Origin: DYGX01 sp035325905
GTDB lineage: Bacteria; Chloroflexota; Anaerolineae; Aggregatilineales; Aggregatilineaceae
NCBI GenBank assembly: GCA_035325905.1
Contig: DAOKYY010000079.1
Location: 1 to 18,394 of the forward strand
Reading direction: 5' to 3'
DNA: 18,394 bases
Part shown: piece by piece, positions 13,268 through 18,394 of the stretch
Position numbering within the stretch: the stretch's first letter is position 1
Layout: each line of letters opens with the position of its first letter
Position numbers and translations under genes: made by a program
The notes under the pieces: model-generated
Seen by the model: the letters and a program-made list of their open reading frames with translations, nothing else
Database searches by the model: none
What the model was told of the DNA's origin: nothing

Positions 13268-14187
13268 AGCGCCTGCCTCGCGCTGACGGTGCGCCGCATC
13301 TGGATGAAGATCACGCTCACGCCGAGCACAATCGCGAAGAAGACCACCAGCAGCGCGGAGGCCTGTCCGAGCCGGAAGTATTCGAAAGCGCGCACGTAAG
13401 CCAGCGTGTTGAGCGTTTCGGTCGCAAAGCCCGGCCCGCCGCGCGTCATGGTGTAGATGATGTCAAACGTTTTCAGCGCCTCGATGGAGCGCAACAGCAC
13501 GGCGGTCAGCAGCGTCGGGACCAGCAGCGGCAGCGTAATGTGAAAGAAGCTTTGCAGCGGCGACGCGCCGTCGACCAGCGCCGCTTCATACGGGTCTTCC
13601 GGCAGCGACAGCAGCCCCGCCAGCGTGATCATCGCCATCATCGGCGTCCACTGCCAGATGTCAACCGCCATCAACACCCACAGCGCCTGGTCCTGCGAGC
13701 CAAGCCAGGGCTGCGCGGTCAGGCCCACGTCGCGCAGAATCTTGTTGAAGACGCCGATTGTCGGCTCCAGCATCAGCAGCCAGGCCATACTGATCGCCAC
13801 GGGAGTGGCAACCATCGGTAACAGGATCAGCGTCTTGATCACCGTGTGCCCCGGAAAAGCATCGCGCAGCAGCAGCGCAATGCCGATACCCAGCACCAGC
13901 TCCGCGCCGACCACCACGGTCGAGAACAGGAACGTGCGCTTCACCGCCGGGAAGAAGCGGTCGCTGGTCGTGAATAGCTCGGTGTAGTTCTCCATCCCCA
14001 CATATTCCGGCGCGCGCCGCGCCGAGCCGGTCCACTCGTGAAGGCTCAGCCAGCCGTTATAGGCAACCGGAAAGGCCATCATCACCACGACGAAAACCAC
14101 GGCGGGGACGATAAACCCCAGGCGCTGCAAACGCCGCCTGAAGTGGGGCCTGGATGCGTGTGCGGAGGTGGCAGGCAGTGTTGTCAT
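13264..14187 (-). CDS. Carbohydrate ABC importer permease, MalF/UgpA type
   Basis: A 307-residue inner-membrane permease with six predicted helices. The first (about 22-44) follows a basic N-terminus, and the EAA loop lies at 201-223 (EAALVDGAS, then HITLPLLVP). It forms the heterodimeric channel with the MalG-type partner, whose start overlaps its stop. Upstream lies a 123-base gap to the binding-protein gene that contains a long hairpin, so the permeases are probably expressed at a lower level than the binding protein. The ATG has a weak GAGAG ribosome binding site 7 nt upstream. Confidence 0.94.
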   Translation of the reverse strand: MTTLPATSAHASRPHFRRRLQRLGFIVPAVVFVVVMMAFPVAYNGWLSLHEWTGSARRAPEYVGMENYTELFTTSDRFFPAVKRTFLFSTVVVGAELVLGIGIALLLRDAFPGHTVIKTLILLPMVATPVAISMAWLLMLEPTIGVFNKILRDVGLTAQPWLGSQDQALWVLMAVDIWQWTPMMAMITLAGLLSLPEDPYEAALVDGASPLQSFFHITLPLLVPTLLTAVLLRSIEALKTFDIIYTMTRGGPGFATETLNTLAYVRAFEYFRLGQASALLVVFFAIVLGVSVIFIQMRRTVSARQAL

Positions 14188-14256
14188 TAAAACACTCTCG
14201 AAAGGTCGTTCCGTTATTTGAGCAAGAAATGAATTCAGGCAATAGCGCGATACCGA

Positions 14257-14290
14257 AGGTCTGCCCCTGGGCCGCGCCAGGGACAGACCT
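14257..14290 (-). terminator. Intercistronic hairpin between binding-protein and permease genes
   Basis: A 14-bp stem (arms 14257-14270 and 14277-14290, loop of 6) starts 20 bases after the binding-protein stop codon. One position is C opposite A on the plus strand but U:G on the minus-strand RNA, so the stem is fully paired only in the transcribed direction. Just TT follows it, so it is better read as a partial terminator or an mRNA 3'-end stabiliser than a full stop, as known for other binding-protein/permease operons such as malE-malF. Confidence 0.6.
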
Positions 14291-14310
14291 CGGAGACTCT
14301 TGCCGGTGCG

Positions 14311-15642
14311 CTAGCCGCCGAACTCAGCGGCTTCTTCTTCCAGGAAGGCTTGGAACGCGGCATCCGCTTCTTCGAGCGCCGCCGCCACATCACCGCCCTC
14401 GATGCCGGTCACGATCGGCAGGCCGACGATGTCACGCGCCTCGCCCACGCGGATCACGCGCGGACGGTCAAAACCGACGCCCGTCTCGCCGTTGACGACG
14501 ATCGCGTTCGCCAGGTCCTCAGGGAAGCCGCCCAGCCCTTCGGGCGACGCCCAGACCGAGCTACGCGCGCCGGACTGGCCGAATTCGGACTGCATCTTGG
14601 CGACGATGGCCGGGCTGGTCGCCCAGCGGATGAATTCCCAGGCCGCTTCCTTGTTCTCAGACTCGGCGTTCATCCCGATGGCCCAGGATGTGACGCTGTA
14701 CGGACGGCGGCCCGCCGGCCCTTCCGGGAAGGGCGCGAAGCCGACCTTATCCACAACCAGCGACGCGTCGGGGTTCAGGACGTTGGGGTACAGGATGTCG
14801 GCGTCCAGATAGAACGCGGCCTGGCCCTGCTGGAAGACCGCAATGGCCTGCGGCCAGCTCATGTTGATGGTGCCTGGAGGGCCGAAGTTGCGTAGTAGAT
14901 CGCTGTAGTAGGTGTACGCCTGGAGCGCCTCGGGCGAGCCAATCGCACTGTTGCCTTCCGCGTCGATGAACTGGCCGCCGAAGCTGTAGAGGAAGCTGCT
15001 GAACTGCGTCACCGCCGCGCTGCGCTGCCCGCGCAGGACGATGCCGTACAAGCCGTTATCCGGGTCGTGCAGGGCTTCGACCGCCGCCGCCAGCTCGTCC
15101 AGCGTCTGCGGAACTTCGATGCCAGCTTCTTCCAGCAGGTCCTTGCGATAGTAGAGCGCCTGGCGCTCGGTCACAATCGGCACGCCGAACAGAACGTCAC
15201 CCGAAGTGACGGTGCCCATCGGGCCGGGCTGCCAGTCGGCCAGGTTCCACTGCGCGTCGTTCTTGGCGAACTCGCTCAGGTCGGCCACCCAGCCGTTCTG
15301 CTCGAACAACAGCCCTTCCTGAAGCGGGCGGAACATGAAGACATCAGCTTCCGCCGTACCGCCGGTCAGGCCGATCTGAAGACGCTGCGAGAGCTGGTCC
15401 TCAAAGTAGCTTTCGAGGCGGATGGTAATCCCGCTCGCCGCTTCGAACTCAGGGATGAGCCGCTGGAGCGCCTCATTCCAGGGGTGGTTGGCGGCGATGA
15501 CGCGGACCTGCGTCCCGGCATACGCGTCCGAGATCACAAATTCCTCGCCTTCTTGCGCCAGGACGGTCGTCATGCTCAGCAGCATCGAGAGCGCGACGAC
15601 GAGAGCGATCATCGACTTTGAGACTGAATGGATGCGAAACAT
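14311..15642 (-). CDS. Extracellular solute-binding protein of a sugar or polyol ABC importer
   Basis: First gene of the importer operon, 443 residues. A signal peptide ends near Ala29 (TTVLA, then Q). There is no lipobox cysteine, so unlike most monoderm binding proteins it would be released or held by another means. The mature chain is a family-1 binding protein: VRVIAANHPWNEALQ early, YYRKDLLEEAGIEVP with PQTLDEL, and SVTSWAIGMNAES. The overall look, with W and Y residues and the YRKDLLEEAGI block, resembles maltose- or mannitol/sorbitol-type binding proteins; the ligand is not decided. The ATG has AGGAG (15652-15648) 5 nt upstream. The divergent Gfo/Idh/MocA gene and the downstream dehydrogenase suggest a sugar, polyol or inositol ligand. 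Confidence 0.93.
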   Translation of the reverse strand: MFRIHSVSKSMIALVVALSMLLSMTTVLAQEGEEFVISDAYAGTQVRVIAANHPWNEALQRLIPEFEAASGITIRLESYFEDQLSQRLQIGLTGGTAEADVFMFRPLQEGLLFEQNGWVADLSEFAKNDAQWNLADWQPGPMGTVTSGDVLFGVPIVTERQALYYRKDLLEEAGIEVPQTLDELAAAVEALHDPDNGLYGIVLRGQRSAAVTQFSSFLYSFGGQFIDAEGNSAIGSPEALQAYTYYSDLLRNFGPPGTINMSWPQAIAVFQQGQAAFYLDADILYPNVLNPDASLVVDKVGFAPFPEGPAGRRPYSVTSWAIGMNAESENKEAAWEFIRWATSPAIVAKMQSEFGQSGARSSVWASPEGLGGFPEDLANAIVVNGETGVGFDRPRVIRVGEARDIVGLPIVTGIEGGDVAAALEEADAAFQAFLEEEAAEFGG

Positions 15643-15916
15643 GGTCTCTCCTGTAAGTTTTTCCCGGATACAAAGTAGATGCGCGGAGTCGCTACGAGGT
15701 TAGGTTGTGCGCCTCCTTTCAATAATTCGGTTTTTGTGTCAGCATCTCCGGTATCGGCGCCCGGCGGACCGGGTGTAACGGTCGCCTGGCGGGCAACGAC
15801 TGATTGGGAGTATAGCTCAGGATGTTGCGCGGCTCAACTTACCAGGGCCTGCCGGCGACCTGTCGCGGCATGTCTCTGCTGAGCGGCGAAGCGCAAACGA
15901 CAAAGGATGATCAGCC
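15643..15916. promoter_or_regulatory. Divergent intergenic region of the importer operon and oxidoreductase gene
   Basis: These 274 bases must carry promoters for both directions. I find no convincing -35/-10 pair. Candidates are TATAGC (15811-15816) for the plus strand and TACTTT about 40 nt before the minus-strand start. A small hairpin with one bulge (15851-15869, GCGAC/GTCGC core) lies in the leader of the plus gene. Arrangement suggests shared control by a regulator that is not encoded in the window. Confidence 0.4.
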
Positions 15917-17044
15917 ATGGATCGACTGAGAACGGGCGTGATCGGATACGGCAAAGTGGCGCACCTTCACGCGCAGGCGCTGCGCAGCCTGCCCATGTCG
16001 GAGTTTGTCGCGGTGTGCGGGCGCAGCGCGGAGCGCGCGCAGGCGTTCGCGCAGCAGTACGGCGCGGCGGCGTTTACCAGCGTGCGGGACATGATCGAGC
16101 AGGCGGGCGTGCAGGCGGTGGTCATCTGCACGCCGCACCCGGCGCACGCCGGGCCTGCCGTTGAAGCGGCGTCGCTGGGCGCGCATGTCCTGGTCGAAAA
16201 GCCGCTCGCCTCGACGCTGGCCGACTGCGACGCCATGATCGACGCGGCGCAGCGAGCGGGCGTCAAGCTCGGCGTCGTTAGCCAGCGCCGCTTCTACGAG
16301 CCGGTGCAGCGTGCCCGCGCGGCGATCGACGCCGGTAAGATCGGCCGCCCGGTGCTGGGCACGGTCGTCATGTACGGCTGGCGCGACGAGGCGTATTACC
16401 GCTCGGACCCCTGGCGCGGGCAGTGGAGCGCCGAGGGCGGCGGCGTGCTGGTCAACCAGGCGCCGCACCAGCTTGACCTGTTGCAGTGGCTGATGGGGCC
16501 GATCGACGAGGTGTTCGGTTACTGGGACAACCTCAACCATCCGACGATTGAGGTCGAAGACACGGCGGTCGCGGTGCTACGCTTCAAAGGCGGCGGCGCC
16601 GGCAGCATCGTGGTCAGCAACTCGCAGAAGCCGGGGATTTACGGCAAGGTCCATATTCACGGCTCAAACGGGGCTTCGGTTGGCGTCCAGACCGAGGGTG
16701 GCGCGATGTTCATCGCGGGGATGACTTCGATCCAGGAGCCGCCTTACAATGACCTGTGGACGGTGCCGGGCGAGGAGGCGCTGCTGGACCAGTGGCGCGC
16801 CGCCGATCGCGCTGCGTTCGACGTGCCGGACCCGGCGCTGCGCTACCTGACGCTCCAAAACCAGGATTTTCTGGAGGCGATCCTCGGAGACCGCGACCCG
16901 GCTGTGACCGGACGGGATGGCCGCGTGACGGTCGAGATTTTCACCGCGATCTACCGCTCGCAGCGGGACCGCGCGCCGGTCAAGTTCCCGGTTCCGGCCG
17001 AGGTTGGCGCCGAGGCGTTTGACGGGCGGCTGACGCGCCGGTAA
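15917..17044 (+). CDS. Gfo/Idh/MocA family oxidoreductase
   Basis: A 375-residue NAD(P)-dependent dehydrogenase of sugars, inositols or related compounds. The N-terminal Rossmann motif is GVIGYGKVAHLH (7-18). The EKP motif (94-96, Lys95 catalytic) and GGGVLVNQAPHQLDLL with His184 are the family's active-site marks, and the C-terminal part is the usual beta-sheet domain. The length is typical. AAAGGA lies 9 nt before the ATG. It is divergent from the importer operon and probably belongs to the same pathway, oxidising or epimerising the imported compound together with the MDR dehydrogenase. A hairpin followed by five T lies after the stop codon. Substrate is unknown. Confidence 0.92.
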   Translation: MDRLRTGVIGYGKVAHLHAQALRSLPMSEFVAVCGRSAERAQAFAQQYGAAAFTSVRDMIEQAGVQAVVICTPHPAHAGPAVEAASLGAHVLVEKPLASTLADCDAMIDAAQRAGVKLGVVSQRRFYEPVQRARAAIDAGKIGRPVLGTVVMYGWRDEAYYRSDPWRGQWSAEGGGVLVNQAPHQLDLLQWLMGPIDEVFGYWDNLNHPTIEVEDTAVAVLRFKGGGAGSIVVSNSQKPGIYGKVHIHGSNGASVGVQTEGGAMFIAGMTSIQEPPYNDLWTVPGEEALLDQWRAADRAAFDVPDPALRYLTLQNQDFLEAILGDRDPAVTGRDGRVTVEIFTAIYRSQRDRAPVKFPVPAEVGAEAFDGRLTRR

Positions 17045-17072
17045 GCCAAAGACAGCGACGAAAAGCCGAAAT

Positions 17073-17109
17073 GCAGCGCGAGCGCCGGTGCTGGCCTTCG
17101 CTGCTTTTT
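17073..17109 (+). terminator. Probable terminator of the Gfo/Idh/MocA gene
   Basis: GCAGCG (17073-17078) pairs with CGCTGC (17099-17104), with a short inner GCC/GGC pairing, and five T follow (17105-17109). The T-run reaches just before the end of the converging hydrolase gene at 17117. Confidence 0.5.
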
Positions 17110-17116
17110 GCTGGCG

Positions 17117-18292
17117 TCACAGGTACTTTTGAAAGAACTCGATGGTGCGCAGCATCGCCGTTTCGAAGTACGGCGACTCAATGTTGTGCTCGCCGCCTTC
17201 GTACTCGTAGTATTCGTAGACCTTGTTGTTCGCTTGCAGCACGCCGCTCAGATCGCGTGAGTAGGCGACGCTCACGACGCTGTCGTTGGCGGCGTGATGC
17301 AGTTGCAGTGGGTTTTGCAGATAGCGAATATTTCCAGAGAGCGACACGGCCTGCCAGTACGGGTGGTCGGAACCCGGCTCCCCATACGCTTCGCGGATCT
17401 CGCGCCCGCGCCGCCGCCCCGGCGACTCGTTCGCGCCGTCCGGCGCGCGCACAAACGACGAGTCGGAAATCCCATACGCCGCCAGATCGCCGTAGCTGTA
17501 CACCGCTCCGGCCCAGATCACGCCCGCCTTGATGTCCGGCTCGATCAGCATGGCGCGCAGCACGAGGTTCCCGGCCATGCTGTGCCCCCACATTCCGATT
17601 CCGTCAGGGTCCACGAAATCGAGCGTTTGCAGGCTTTTCAGCGCCGCGATCGCGTCGATGGTGTAGGCCGGGGAATAGTAACTGCCGCTCGGCTCGCCTT
17701 CGGAGCTGCCGTGGCCGCGCAGGTCGATCTTGAACACGACGAATCCAGCGCGCGCCAGCGTGTCCACGTAGGCGACGTAGCGCTCGGTCGTCCGGTAGCT
17801 GGCCGGGGGGATATAGCCGTGATTGAAGACGATGGCCTTGTACCCGCCTGGCGGCATCTCGCCGAACGGCACGGTCAGCAGGCCGTAGATGCGGTTGCCT
17901 TCCGAGACGTAGCTGGCGATGTACTGCGCGTAGTTCGCGCCGTTCGCCAACTGCTGCTCAAAAGTGATTTCGCTGCCCTGGATGTCTAGCCCGCGCAGAT
18001 ACTCGATCGTGAGGTCAAGTCCGACCTCGAACGCTCCGGCGACCGGCGTCGGCGTGGAGGGCAGGGTGGCCGTTGCGCCGGGCGTGCCTGCCTGCGGAGG
18101 CGGTGTGGCGCTTGCCAACTGCGCGAGCGCCACCGCGTCTGGCGCGCCGTTTTGCGCGCTCAGCGTGGCGTTGTTGCTCAGGCTCATCAGCCGGGTGGCG
18201 AGCGCCAGCCCCACGGCTGCGAGAACGATGACGAGAGCGGTTGAACGGGCGGGATGCGCGCGGCGAGGAACCATTGTCTCTCTAAGCCCCAT
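17117..18292 (-). CDS. Membrane-anchored alpha/beta hydrolase (S9/dienelactone hydrolase-like)
   Basis: A 391-residue enzyme. The N-terminus has one hydrophobic anchor (about 18-33) followed by a Thr/Pro-rich stalk (about 60-85), so the catalytic domain sits outside the cell. The alpha/beta hydrolase core shows FNHGY (156-160, oxyanion region), DLRGHGSSEG, nucleophile elbow GHSMAG (Ser238), Asp337 in HHAANDSVV and His369 in GGEHNI; the triad is complete. The order and the D/H spacing resemble prolyl-oligopeptidase-like or acyl-esterase hydrolases. A charged insert (about 280-305) after the elbow may form a lid. The substrate, ester or peptide, cannot be decided. The start is 18292 or ATG at 18274; the latter has GAGAG close upstream and leaves the anchor intact. 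It has its own promoter and converges on the oxidoreductase gene. Confidence 0.88.
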   Translation of the reverse strand: MGLRETMVPRRAHPARSTALVIVLAAVGLALATRLMSLSNNATLSAQNGAPDAVALAQLASATPPPQAGTPGATATLPSTPTPVAGAFEVGLDLTIEYLRGLDIQGSEITFEQQLANGANYAQYIASYVSEGNRIYGLLTVPFGEMPPGGYKAIVFNHGYIPPASYRTTERYVAYVDTLARAGFVVFKIDLRGHGSSEGEPSGSYYSPAYTIDAIAALKSLQTLDFVDPDGIGMWGHSMAGNLVLRAMLIEPDIKAGVIWAGAVYSYGDLAAYGISDSSFVRAPDGANESPGRRRGREIREAYGEPGSDHPYWQAVSLSGNIRYLQNPLQLHHAANDSVVSVAYSRDLSGVLQANNKVYEYYEYEGGEHNIESPYFETAMLRTIEFFQKYL

Positions 18293-18343
18293 TCCAGTAA
18301 GCCTGCCATTCTGAACGATGCGCGCGTCTGACGATACTCCATA

Positions 18344-18352
18344 ACTATAACA
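18344..18352 (-). promoter_or_regulatory. Extended -10 promoter of the alpha/beta hydrolase gene
   Basis: On the minus strand TGT TATAGT (18352-18344) forms an extended -10 element (TGn plus a 5-of-6 TATAAT). No good -35 is present, as is common for extended -10 promoters. Transcription would start near 18337, 45-65 nt before the possible start codons. Confidence 0.45.
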
Positions 18353-18394
18353 GACAATCTATCACACTTGATCAGATGAATTCCTAGAGGCTGT

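Noticed and set aside
15808..15880. tRNA-like start (GGGAGTATAGCTCAG) in the divergent intergenic region
   Set aside because: No T-arm GGTTCGA sequence, anticodon stem or acceptor pairing can be formed downstream.

Overview
The window looks like a GC-rich chromosomal segment of a Chloroflexota bacterium, probably class Anaerolineae. This placement is inferred. Many exported proteins carry Thr/Pro-rich stalks (repeated TPTWT or TPTPT), and several belong to protein styles common in that group: SH3b plus stalk proteins, SUMF1-fold lipoproteins, and MalEFG-like importers without their own ATPase. TTG and GTG starts are frequent. I see no rRNA, tRNA, CRISPR array, insertion sequence or phage gene, so the region reads as stable chromosome. 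I recognise thirteen protein-coding genes by family; a fourteenth (1729-2544) can be described but not named.

Layout from left to right. (1) 27-1499, minus: a GH51 alpha-L-arabinofuranosidase with a consensus-like promoter and a repeat/palindrome that could be an operator. (2) 1729-2544, minus: an orphan secreted protein with its own strong promoter and a hairpin terminator. (3) 2866-8859, plus: five closely spaced genes that look like one operon. They encode a SUMF1-fold lipoprotein, a b6-like cytochrome b with a long C-terminus, a Tat-type Rieske protein, a membrane-anchored di-heme cytochrome c fused to a PQQ-type sugar dehydrogenase (GSDH) domain, and a membrane-anchored SGNH-hydrolase-like protein. 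(4) 8944-10593, minus: a large secreted SH3b/stalk protein with a clear promoter. (5) 10791-11327, plus: a lipoprotein thermonuclease. (6) 15642 down to 11344, minus: a sugar or polyol ABC importer operon (binding protein, two permeases) ending in a zinc-type dehydrogenase, with a long hairpin between the binding-protein gene and the permeases. (7) 15917-17044, plus, divergent from that operon: a Gfo/Idh/MocA oxidoreductase. (8) 17117-18292, minus: a membrane-anchored alpha/beta hydrolase.

The genes suggest two themes. One is carbohydrate use: GH51 releases arabinose, and the importer, MDR dehydrogenase and Gfo/Idh enzyme would take up and oxidise a sugar, polyol or inositol. The other is an electron-transfer module in which a quinol-oxidising cytochrome b/Rieske pair sits beside a cytochrome c that carries its own sugar dehydrogenase domain. 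The most unusual item is this second module. If the domains work as their families suggest, sugar oxidation outside the membrane and quinol oxidation inside it would meet on one di-heme cytochrome c. Its cytochrome b also appears to lack the usual Qo-site glutamate of the PEWY motif.
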